The notes: a model not told the origin generated them from the sequence alone. A stretch of 5,947 nucleotides of DNA from Bifidobacterium breve (GCA_945870085.1 CAMBQX010000112.1:1-5947); one strand, 5' to 3'. Counted from the stretch's first letter, positions 1-5,687 are shown. Numbers and translations: made by a program.

Positions 1-464
1 GGGGTGATCAATGCGGCAACCCCGGATGGATCCCAACTGACCACATTGGTGTGATCGCGGGTGATGAAGTTTGGGTGATGTAGTTCATTGATCGCCCAGT
101 CTGCGAAGAAGCGCAAGTTGTGCACGACACGTGGCATTACGCCGCGGCGGTGTGAGCGGAGTAGGGATCCGTTATCGGCGGTCTCGACTTGCGCTAGTTG
201 CTCAATATTGGCCTCGACGAGATCAGCGATTCGATGAATGATGACACCGCGCTCACGCGGGCTAAGGGCAGCCCACGATGGGAAGGCAGCCCGCGCCGCC
301 GCTACGGCCGCATCGACTTCGGCCTTACCACCGCGAGCAATATTGCCCAGAGGCGAACCATCAATGGGGGAGATGTCAGCGAAAGTGCTCGCCGATGCTA
401 GGCGGGAGCCGCCGATCCAGTGCCTGGTGTCGACATCAACTCCGGCAACGCTCGTTGTGCTCAT
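1..464 (-). CDS. Aldehyde dehydrogenase, N-terminal part (HpaE/HpcC-like), cut by the window edge
   Basis: About 154 N-terminal codons of an NAD(P)-dependent aldehyde dehydrogenase, the family that oxidises aldehydes to carboxylates; the gene continues beyond base 1. The start ATG (464-462) has a strong GGAGGG ribosome site five bases upstream (475-470 on this strand). Family features seen: an N-terminal strand RHWIGGSRL, the ISPIDGSPLGNIARGG segment, AAVAAARAAFPSWAALSPRERG, and ETADNGSLL followed by VMPRVVHNLRFFADWA. That last stretch closely resembles 5-carboxymethyl-2-hydroxymuconate semialdehyde dehydrogenase (HpaE) as I remember it. The catalytic Cys and Glu lie outside the window, so activity and exact substrate cannot be judged. 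It has its own regulatory element just upstream and is separated from the MarR gene by a terminator-like hairpin. By context it may oxidise an aldehyde made by the neighbouring P450 route (inference). The family call is firm, the subfamily tentative. Confidence 0.92.
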   Translation of the reverse strand, partial: MSTTSVAGVDVDTRHWIGGSRLASASTFADISPIDGSPLGNIARGGKAEVDAAVAAARAAFPSWAALSPRERGVIIHRIADLVEANIEQLAQVETADNGSLLRSHRRGVMPRVVHNLRFFADWAINELHHPNFITRDHTNVVSWDPSGVAALIT

Positions 465-491
465 AATCACCCTCCAGCCAAAGGTTACAGT

Positions 492-515
492 AGATCGTTC
501 GGACCCTAACGGAAA
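492..515 (-). promoter_or_regulatory. Shared regulatory element, copy 1 (aldehyde dehydrogenase promoter)
   Basis: On the minus strand, bases 509-494 read TTAGGGTCCGAACGAT, followed by CT. This matches the 16-bp element found before the P450 and the synthetase at all 14 fixed positions (TTnGGGnCCGAACGAT). Over 24 bp it shares 18 positions with the synthetase copy. The gene-proximal half CCGAACGATCT is intact, while the distal half is degenerate (TTTCCGTT), so this copy is not a full palindrome. The core ends 29 bases before the aldehyde dehydrogenase ATG. No convincing -35/-10 pair was found, so whether it is an operator, activator site or promoter box is open. Confidence 0.65.
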
Positions 516-556
516 AAGCCGCGAATCACCAGACGAACGGGACCCCAATTTCGCGG
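513..556 (-). terminator. Terminator-like hairpin downstream of the MarR gene
   Basis: Read on the minus strand just after the MarR stop, a perfect 7-bp stem CCGCGAA/TTCGCGG (arms 556-550 and 525-519) is followed one base later by five T (517-513). The loop is long, about 24 bases, which weakens the call. A second hairpin, GACCCC (541-546) with GGGGTC (555-560) and an 8-base loop, shares bases 555-556 with the first, so the two cannot form together. Placement between marR and the independently controlled aldehyde dehydrogenase fits a rho-independent terminator. Confidence 0.45.
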
Positions 557-564
557 GGTCGTAC

Positions 565-1056
565 CTATTCGGTGGCGCTGATCAAATCCCGCAGGATTTG
601 GGCCGCCTGAGGTAGATCACCCGTGGTGATGTGCCGGGTGATGTTGCGCTCCTCGGCATTGAATTCAGGGAAGAGTTTTTTCATCAGGCGCCGGCCGGCC
701 GGGGTCAAACTCACCAGCACCAGGCGGCCGTCTGAGGTTGAGCGTTCGCGGGTCAAAAAGCCGCGCCCCTCCAAAGTGGTCAGCACCCCACTCAGAGTGG
801 CCTTGGAAAACCCGCCCTCGGCTGCAATCCCCCGGGTCTCGATCGGTTCCCAGATCCAGACCACCCAGAGCACGACGAAGGCGGTCCAGGTGAGGTCGGC
901 TTTGGCGAGAACCGTGCGTTCAAGGTGATTTCGCACCGAATTGGCAGCCCTAAATAGGTTCGAGGTGACCGCCATCGCCTCGAAATCTAGTTTGAGGCCG
1001 CCGAGCCGGGAGGCGACTTCACTCTCGGTTTCATTTAACGTGTGCTGGCCGGCCAT
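565..1056 (-). CDS. MarR-family winged-helix transcriptional regulator
   Basis: A 163-residue protein of normal MarR length. MarR proteins are dimeric, ligand-responsive DNA-binding proteins, most often repressors of nearby catabolic or efflux genes. Residues about 30-70 are the helical dimerisation and effector region. The winged helix-turn-helix is clear: recognition helix around GGFSKATLSGVLTTLEGRG (81-99), then the wing RERSTSDGRLVLVSLTPAG (103-121) with the conserved D109-x-R111 and the closing LTPAG. C-terminal helices complete the dimer region. The ATG is preceded only by a weak purine stretch (AAAGAG), so low expression or an internal start at Met28 is possible. It is divergent from the P450 across a 145-bp gap carrying the shared element, and is the only regulator visible, hence the best candidate for binding all three copies (inference). 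Effector unknown. Confidence 0.93.
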   Translation of the reverse strand: MAGQHTLNETESEVASRLGGLKLDFEAMAVTSNLFRAANSVRNHLERTVLAKADLTWTAFVVLWVVWIWEPIETRGIAAEGGFSKATLSGVLTTLEGRGFLTRERSTSDGRLVLVSLTPAGRRLMKKLFPEFNAEERNITRHITTGDLPQAAQILRDLISATE

Positions 1057-1154
1057 GTGCCCACTCTTTCAGGATTTTTCGGAATCGGATAGTTGTTCGG
1101 GGGCGAAAGTTCGATATGAGTTCCCATCCCCTCCGAGAGAAGGCTACGCTGTGC

Positions 1155-1178
1155 CGATAATTTGGGCCCGAACGATTA
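1155..1178 (+). promoter_or_regulatory. Shared regulatory element, copy 2, with a possible -10 box (P450 promoter)
   Basis: Bases 1161-1176 read TTTGGGCCCGAACGAT, matching all 14 fixed positions of the shared element. The core ends 25 bases before the P450 ATG, almost the same distance as at the aldehyde dehydrogenase (29). A good -10-like hexamer, GATAAT, lies at 1156-1161 and overlaps the left edge; transcription from it would start within the element, a typical repressor position. No matching -35 box is evident. Read on the other strand the site keeps 11 of 14 positions, so it could also act toward the MarR gene, whose start is 98 bases away. Confidence 0.65.
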
Positions 1179-1201
1179 GCGGTCACCGGCATGGAGGACA
1201 C

Positions 1202-2446
1202 ATGAGCACGAAAACGGACATCACGCTGGCCGATCTGGATCTCTTTGCTGATGGAGCTCCGTGGGCAGTGTTCGATGACCTGCGCAAAAACTCACCCGTG
1301 CACTGGAATGTAGAGGATTCGCCGAATCATGGCTTTTGGTCGGTCACTCGATATCGCGACATCGTAGAAGTCCTTCGCGATACCCAAACATTCTCCAGTG
1401 AGATCGGAGCCGTTAACCTCGAAGAACTCGACGAGCGCCAAATGGAAATCCGCCGCTCGATGCTGGAAACCGATGGCGCTCGACATCGCGCTCTGCGTAA
1501 ATTATTGCAGCCGCAGTTCACCCCGCGCGCTCTTGCCGGTTACGAAGTTTTCTTGCGCGGCATCACCGCGTCCACTCTCGATCGCGCGCTAGTGAAGGAC
1601 GAGTTCGACTTCGTTCAAGACGTCGCTGCAGATTTTCCTATCCGAGTGCTCGCTCAACTTCTGGATGTTCCCGAGTCTGATATCCCCCAACTAATCAAGT
1701 GGGGTAACCGAATGATCGGAAACACTGATCCGGAGCATGCCGATGTACTTGCGAACAGTGAAGAAAGTGATCAATACAAGGATCTACCCTTCCGCTCACC
1801 GGCCGCGCTTGAGGTCTTCAATTACGGATTTCAGCTAGCCGATCAACGTAGGGGTGGGAGCGGAACCGACCTCGTGTCGACACTTATAAACCAAGTCCCA
1901 AGTGACGGCATCGAGTTAGATGATCGTGATTTCCGGAACTACTTCCTGCTGCTTGTGATCGCGGGTAATGAGACCACGCGGCACACCATCACGCATACGA
2001 TGAACAACCTCATGGCTAACCCCGATCAGCTCGAGATCTTGCGTGAGCGCCCCGAGTTGATCCCTTGGGCGGTTGAGGAGTTCTTGCGCATGGCCAGCCC
2101 GGTGCATCACTTCCGGCGCACGGCCCGCCAAGCAGTCGCCTTAAATGGCCAGGAGATAAAGGCCGGCGACAAGGTTGTAGTTTGGTTCGGTTCGGGCAAT
2201 CGCGACGAAGAGGTATTCAAGGATCCAAACCTGTTAGATGTGAAGCGCCTCCCCAACGAGCACATGTCTTTCGGTCGCGGCGGACCGCACATGTGTCTGG
2301 GCAACTCCTTAGCCAGGCTCGAGATCCAGATCATGTTCGAGGACCTCCTCGCCCGCGACGTGGACCTTTTGCCAAATGGGAAGCCCGATTACGTGCGCAG
2401 CAACTTCGTGCATGGATTTAAGCGTCTGCCAGTACAAAAGGCTTAG
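1202..2446 (+). CDS. Cytochrome P450, bacterial class I, CYP124/125/142-like
   Basis: A 414-residue soluble heme monooxygenase with all hallmarks intact: helix C D91-x3-H95-x3-R99 (heme propionate contacts); helix I AGNETTR at 254-260, carrying the acid-Thr pair for oxygen activation; ExxR as E293-F-L-R296; and the heme loop FGRGGPHMCLG at 357-367 with the thiolate ligand Cys365. The C-terminal SNFVHGFKRLPV and AGNETTR are typical of the actinobacterial CYP124/125/142 clade, whose known members hydroxylate terminal carbons of sterol side chains or methyl-branched lipids. The substrate here is not known. The open frame extends back to 941, but ATG 1202 is chosen because GGAGGA lies just upstream (1193-1198) and the protein then begins at the normal P450 N-terminus; the upstream extension is antisense to the MarR gene. 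No ferredoxin or reductase is encoded in the window, so electrons must come from partners elsewhere. It is convergent with the amidotransferase gene 32 bases on. Confidence 0.96.
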   Translation: MSTKTDITLADLDLFADGAPWAVFDDLRKNSPVHWNVEDSPNHGFWSVTRYRDIVEVLRDTQTFSSEIGAVNLEELDERQMEIRRSMLETDGARHRALRKLLQPQFTPRALAGYEVFLRGITASTLDRALVKDEFDFVQDVAADFPIRVLAQLLDVPESDIPQLIKWGNRMIGNTDPEHADVLANSEESDQYKDLPFRSPAALEVFNYGFQLADQRRGGSGTDLVSTLINQVPSDGIELDDRDFRNYFLLLVIAGNETTRHTITHTMNNLMANPDQLEILRERPELIPWAVEEFLRMASPVHHFRRTARQAVALNGQEIKAGDKVVVWFGSGNRDEEVFKDPNLLDVKRLPNEHMSFGRGGPHMCLGNSLARLEIQIMFEDLLARDVDLLPNGKPDYVRSNFVHGFKRLPVQKA

Positions 2447-2478
2447 GTTTCTGTGCCAGCAGATTGTGGGTAAGTGGG

Positions 2479-3210
2479 TTAGCTGCCCACGAGGTGGCCG
2501 AGGCCGGCAACTTGACGCAGGAAACTGTCGACGAGTGCATGCGCTCGGCTACGCGATTTAGCTTCCTCCGCCCGCGTGAAGGCGATCAGGATTTCTGGAT
2601 CTTGGCCGTCCTTGATGATCAAATCCCGGCCACCGCCGGGTGAGCCGCACCAGCCCTCGAGCATGTCGGCGGTCAGTTCCGGATGAAATTGAAGCGCGAG
2701 GTTTTTGCGCAAGGTAAATGCCTGTGAGGCGCGCGAGGTGCGGGCTATCTCGTGGGCTCCGGGTGGAAGTTCCCACCGGTCGTAGTGGAATGAGAACCAA
2801 GGGCCCGGGGGGACAAGTGACTCATCCTCACTCCAAAGGCTCGTCCAGCCGATCTCGCAGTCTGGTGCTCTACCTACGCTGCCACCATGGGCTCGGGCGA
2901 GTAGTTGGCCACCAAAGCAGATACCAAGTACCGGCACCCCGACTGCGTCAGCTTGCTTAAGCCACTGCAACTCCGGGAGCAGCCATTCGCCAATGGTGGC
3001 ATCGTCCCAGGCACCCCATGGCGAGCCCATTGGGACGATGACATCGAAGTCGGCTGGATCCGGGAATTGGTAGCTGACCGCACCGGGAGTTTCATATTGT
3101 TCCGAACCGACTATCAACTCCTCGACCACCTCGAATCCGTGGTCGGCGAACCGCTCGGATACCAAGGTAGGTGGGCTGAAGGCATCGTGTTGCATGAAAA
3201 GCACCCTCAT
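2479..3210 (-). CDS. Class-I glutamine amidotransferase-like protein, stand-alone
   Basis: A 243-residue single-domain protein of the GMP-synthase-like GATase1 family, cytosolic. The catalytic triad is visible: Cys98 in the nucleophile elbow GICFGGQ (96-102), and His176/Glu178 in LALQFHPELT. EIGW (119-122) and VIVPMGSPWGAWDD (58-70) are also typical. The elbow has Gly where many members have His (GGQ rather than GHQ). There is no fused synthetase domain, so it acts alone or with a partner. This fold hydrolyses glutamine or gamma-glutamyl amide bonds. Its divergent pairing with a glutamine-synthetase-like ligase recalls the ligase/hydrolase pair of aniline degradation (AtdA1/AtdA2, TdnQ/TdnT), which suggests gamma-glutamyl-amide cleavage (inference). 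It is not of the PuuD (C26) type, judging by the elbow. The ATG follows GGAGAGG at a 9-base spacing. A -10-like TAGTAT lies at 3261-3256 on this strand. Confidence 0.88.
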   Translation of the reverse strand: MRVLFMQHDAFSPPTLVSERFADHGFEVVEELIVGSEQYETPGAVSYQFPDPADFDVIVPMGSPWGAWDDATIGEWLLPELQWLKQADAVGVPVLGICFGGQLLARAHGGSVGRAPDCEIGWTSLWSEDESLVPPGPWFSFHYDRWELPPGAHEIARTSRASQAFTLRKNLALQFHPELTADMLEGWCGSPGGGRDLIIKDGQDPEILIAFTRAEEAKSRSRAHALVDSFLRQVAGLGHLVGS

Positions 3211-3266
3211 GCGGGAATCCTCTCCGAATACTTCCCTGATCGGGCAGTATTGGTCATACTATCCTG

Positions 3267-3290
3267 AGATCGTTGGGGGCCGAACGATCT
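3267..3290. promoter_or_regulatory. Shared regulatory element, copy 3: perfect inverted repeat in the divergent promoter
   Basis: AGATCGTT (3267-3274) and AACGATCT (3283-3290) form a perfect 8-bp inverted repeat around an 8-bp spacer. On the plus strand, bases 3273-3288 read TTGGGGGCCGAACGAT, matching all 14 fixed positions of the shared element; on the minus strand 12 of 14 match. It lies 58 bases from the synthetase start and 56 bases from the amidotransferase start, so it is placed to control both genes. This is the most symmetric copy and probably the best guide to the dimer-binding site. Confidence 0.72.
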
Positions 3291-3348
3291 GCTAAAGATG
3301 ATTGTGGAATCCTAGGCCACCAAAGACTGCGAGATCGAGGGGTAACGC

Positions 3349-4698
3349 ATGCACCAAGAGCTAACGGACGTTCGCCGCGAGTTGGAAACCCAGAACATTG
3401 ACATCCTTCGCTTGATCTGGCCGGATGTCTTGGGCCTGACGCGATCCAAGGACATCACCGTTTCCCAGCTTGAGCGGGCGGCCGGGCACGGTCCCGCCTT
3501 CTGTCAAGCGACCTGGACCACCACCACCCGCGGTGATGTCCTCGATGGCCACGGCAGTTTGCAAGATGGCCTCTCCGACATGGTCTCGCGCCTTGATGCC
3601 TCAACCATCAAGGCATTGCCTTGGGAGCCGGGCGTTGCCTATGCGATCGCCGATATTGACGAACCGGACGGCACCCCAAACGCGATTTCACCGCGAGGAC
3701 TGCTGCGCCGGGTTGTTGAGGAGTACAAAGCACTTGGTCTCCTCCCCGTAGTTGGGCCCGAGCTCGAGTTCTACTTCGCCCACAGGCCCAATGGCCAGTG
3801 GGAGCGGGTAATCAACAAGACCGGCCGCGTCTACCAGACCGGATCGTTAGTCGATCCCGACGGAACCTTCTTGCACTTACTCCGCATGATCGATCGGCTG
3901 AACATCGGCGCATTTGCCGGCAACCATGAGTTCTGCCCATCGCAGTACGAGATAAATCTCTGGCACGGCGATGCCCTTGAGGCGGCAGATCGAACATTCC
4001 TGTTCAAGACCGCTGTGAAGGACATAACGAATCGCCGCGGAATCATGAGCACCTTTATCGGAAAACCCTTTGGAGATGAAGGTGGTAGCGGCTTCCACCT
4101 GCATTTCTCGGTGACCGACGTCAACGACACGAACATGATGCGCGACCCCGATGGCGAGCTATCTTTAATTGCTAAGCGAATGATGGCCGGGGTGCTCGAA
4201 CATGCTCCAGCGCTGGTCGCTTTTTGTAATCCAACCGTCAATGCGTACAAGAGGCTCGGCCCCGACACGATGGCGCCGTATCGCGCCAATTGGGGCTATG
4301 ACAACCGCACGACATTCGTCAGGATCCCACCGGAGCGCGGTGCCGGTTCTCGCATCGAGGTGCGCATCGGCGATGGCGCGGCGAACCCATACGTGATGAT
4401 TGCCGCGATTTTGGCAGCCGCCCTTGATGGACTCTCCCGCCAACTTGTTTGCCCGCCGCACTCAGAAGGCTGGTCGTATACCGATGAGAGCCGTCCGGTG
4501 CTGCCAATGTCGCTCACCGATTCGCTCAACGCCATGCGTGCTGACACCTTCCTCGTGGGCATCCTCGGCGAGCCTTTCGTGCAGGCATTCGAGACGCTAA
4601 AGCGCGATGAGGTGCGCCGCTATGAGGAGGCGGTCGAGGATCCGGGCACCCGTGAGGTCACCCAGTGGGAGATCGACGAGTACCTCGAGGACTTCTGA
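3349..4698 (+). CDS. Glutamine-synthetase-family gamma-glutamyl ligase (amine ligase type likely)
   Basis: A 449-residue GS-fold enzyme, which joins glutamate to ammonia or an amine using ATP. The beta-grasp N-domain covers about residues 1-105. The catalytic domain shows PELEFYF (metal-binding E138/E140), NHEFCPSQYEINL (E194, E201), GSGFHLHFS (H250/H252), NPTVNAYKRL (294-303), APYRANWGYDNRTTFVRIP (309-327) and RIEVRIGDGAANPY (335-348), so the active site appears intact. The NLYDLPPEE adenylylation segment of GSI-beta glutamine synthetases is absent and the length is short of about 470. Together with the context, this favours a gamma-glutamyl-amine ligase (PuuA, GMAS, anilide or alkylamide synthetase relatives) over housekeeping GlnA. 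The start ATG has GAGGGG six bases upstream. The gene is divergent from the amidotransferase and shares its regulatory repeat. The extreme C-terminus REVTQWEIDEYLEDF recurs downstream at 4799-4849. Substrate unknown. Confidence 0.93.
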   Translation: MHQELTDVRRELETQNIDILRLIWPDVLGLTRSKDITVSQLERAAGHGPAFCQATWTTTTRGDVLDGHGSLQDGLSDMVSRLDASTIKALPWEPGVAYAIADIDEPDGTPNAISPRGLLRRVVEEYKALGLLPVVGPELEFYFAHRPNGQWERVINKTGRVYQTGSLVDPDGTFLHLLRMIDRLNIGAFAGNHEFCPSQYEINLWHGDALEAADRTFLFKTAVKDITNRRGIMSTFIGKPFGDEGGSGFHLHFSVTDVNDTNMMRDPDGELSLIAKRMMAGVLEHAPALVAFCNPTVNAYKRLGPDTMAPYRANWGYDNRTTFVRIPPERGAGSRIEVRIGDGAANPYVMIAAILAAALDGLSRQLVCPPHSEGWSYTDESRPVLPMSLTDSLNAMRADTFLVGILGEPFVQAFETLKRDEVRRYEEAVEDPGTREVTQWEIDEYLEDF

Positions 4699-4752
4699 GC
4701 CTGCTAGCGCCCTAGGAGGGCTGTTTGGGTAGACCTTCGTTACGATGAATGT

Positions 4753-4767
4753 TGATCGGCTCGATCA
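4753..4767. repeat. Short inverted repeat in the purU leader
   Basis: TGATCG (4753-4758) and CGATCA (4762-4767) form a perfect 6-bp inverted repeat with a 3-base spacer, about 65 bases before the purU start. It could be a small hairpin or a protein site. It differs from the shared 16-bp element and has no T-run, so it is not a terminator. Such short repeats arise by chance, so the call is weak. Confidence 0.3.
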
Positions 4768-4814
4768 TTGTTCAGCCAAGAGCATTAACCCAGACGCCAG
4801 AGATGTAACTCAGT

Positions 4815-4835
4815 GGGAGATTAACGAATACTTTG
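4815..4835 (+). promoter_or_regulatory. purU translation start region (TTG) embedded in the synthetase remnant
   Basis: The purU frame has a stop at 4806-4808, and the conserved protein begins at the RYILTIKCPD segment (from about 4848). Within that short interval the TTG at 4833 is the only usual start codon. GGGAG at 4815-4819, which is part of the Trp-Glu codons of the remnant, is the only purine-rich ribosome-site candidate, but its 13-base spacing is long. Translation of the overlapping short frame, which stops 14 bases after the TTG, could couple to purU (inference). Confidence 0.5.
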
Positions 4836-5687
4836 AAGCCCTCGAATAGATACATTCTGACAATCAAGTGCCCCGATCAAGCGGGCATTATTCATCGTGT
4901 TGCCGGTTCCCTAATTGAGGTAGGCGGCAATGTGCTTGAGCAGGCGCAGTTCACCGACGAGGATTCCGGTGTTTTCTGCATGCGTACCAAGTTTGAGTCA
5001 CCGGAGGAGGATCTAGCCACCGTGCGAGCGGTGGTCACCGCTCAGGTTATGTCCCTTGGGCCCGAGTTGACTTTGCGCCATGAGGCAGACCACCGGCGGG
5101 CAATGATTATGGTCTCCAAGCACGACCACTGCCTCCTCGACCTGCTTTACCGATTTGGTAACGGCGAACTTCCGATTGATATCGCGGTAATTGTCTCAAA
5201 TCATGAAGACTGTCGCGAGATCGCCGATAGGTACCAGATCCCATTTGTGTACCTACCGGTTAGCCCGGAGAACAAATCTGTGCAAGAAGCGCAGGTACTG
5301 GCGCTAATTGACGAGCATGCGATCGATGTGGTCGTGCTGGCTCGCTATATGCAGGTGTTGTCAAGTGATTTCTGCGAGAAGATGTCGGGTCGGGTCATCA
5401 ACATTCACCACTCCTTCCTTCCAGGTTTCAAAGGTGCTCGTCCTTATCAGCGCGCACACGAGCGTGGGGTAAAACTTATTGGCGCGACGGCGCACTTTGT
5501 CACCGGAGATCTCGATGAGGGCCCGATCATTGAGCAGAGTGTCGAGCGCGTTAATCACGCTCACACGGCTGCGGATTTAGTTGAGATTGGTCGCGATGTT
5601 GAGCGGGTGGTGTTGTCGCGTGCGGTACGCCTTTTCGCCGAAGACCGGATTATCCTTACCGGTCAGCGCACCGTCGTATTTTCCTAG
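4833..5687 (+). CDS. purU: Formyltetrahydrofolate deformylase
   Basis: A 284-residue enzyme that hydrolyses 10-formyl-tetrahydrofolate to formate and tetrahydrofolate, balancing one-carbon pools. It has the standard two-domain layout and length (E. coli PurU is 280 residues). The N-terminal ACT-type domain covers about residues 7-85 (ILTIKCPDQAGIIHRVAG, then NVLEQAQFTDEDSGVFCMR). The formyltransferase-fold catalytic domain runs from about 90, with NIHHSFLPGFKGARPY carrying N190 and H192, and HFVTGDLDEGPII carrying D228: the Asn-His-Asp triad known from PurN and PurU. The ACT domain separates it from PurN. The start is TTG, discussed with its leader. It is co-directional with the synthetase, 134 bases downstream, with no strong terminator between, so an operon is possible. 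PurU accompanies gamma-glutamylmethylamide-type C1 routes in methylotrophs, which may explain the linkage (inference). Its stop overlaps the stop of the convergent neighbour. Confidence 0.95.
   Translation: MKPSNRYILTIKCPDQAGIIHRVAGSLIEVGGNVLEQAQFTDEDSGVFCMRTKFESPEEDLATVRAVVTAQVMSLGPELTLRHEADHRRAMIMVSKHDHCLLDLLYRFGNGELPIDIAVIVSNHEDCREIADRYQIPFVYLPVSPENKSVQEAQVLALIDEHAIDVVVLARYMQVLSSDFCEKMSGRVINIHHSFLPGFKGARPYQRAHERGVKLIGATAHFVTGDLDEGPIIEQSVERVNHAHTAADLVEIGRDVERVVLSRAVRLFAEDRIILTGQRTVVFS

Larger units (their letters stand above)
4745..4849 (+). pseudogene. Remnant 3' end of a second glutamine-synthetase-family gene, or a short leader frame before purU
   Basis: A 34-codon open frame (ATG 4745, TAG 4847-4849). 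Its last 20 residues, NPDARDVTQWEINEYFEALE (4787-4846), align with DPGTREVTQWEIDEYLEDF, the end of the intact synthetase: 11 of 19 identical and most of the rest conservative. Over the 12 best-matching codons 27 of 36 bases agree, and six of the nine differences fall at third positions. That pattern points to a copy that diverged under coding constraint, not a recent duplication. No synthetase similarity is visible upstream of about 4787, so the body of this second gene appears deleted. The remnant overlaps the purU start by 17 bases. The sequence does not show whether it is translated; the 14 codons before the homology are unrecognised, and the ATG has no clear ribosome site. Confidence 0.65.

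Noticed and set aside
533..546. A degenerate extra copy of the shared element near ACGAACGGGACCCC
   Set aside because: It lacks the CCGAACGAT core and is explained by the terminator-region hairpin arms.
941..1201. An 87-codon upstream extension of the P450 frame
   Set aside because: It is antisense to the MarR gene and its promoter gap, has no P450-like sequence, and the ATG at 1202 has a strong ribosome site at the normal protein start.
2474..2490. GTGGG/CCCAC inverted repeat at the convergent P450 and amidotransferase ends
   Set aside because: A 5-bp stem without a T-run on either strand; it could terminate weakly, but the evidence is insufficient.
3332..3347. A second half-site-like AGATCG...AACG just before the synthetase ATG
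   Set aside because: Half-site spacing is 12 instead of 16, the TTnGGGnCCG core is missing and it overlaps the ribosome site.
3831..4289. Long minus-strand open frames within the synthetase gene
   Set aside because: They are antisense shadows of a GC-rich coding region; their translations show no family motifs or ribosome sites.
4709..4726. GCCCT-agg-AGGGC hairpin followed by TGTTT after the synthetase stop
   Set aside because: Only a 5-bp stem with a 3-base loop and no real T-run; too weak to call a terminator.
4725..4748. A 7-codon TTG frame preceded by GGAGGG whose TGA overlaps the ATG of the 34-codon frame
   Set aside because: Suggestive of a coupled leader peptide, but this short and without conservation data it is easily chance.
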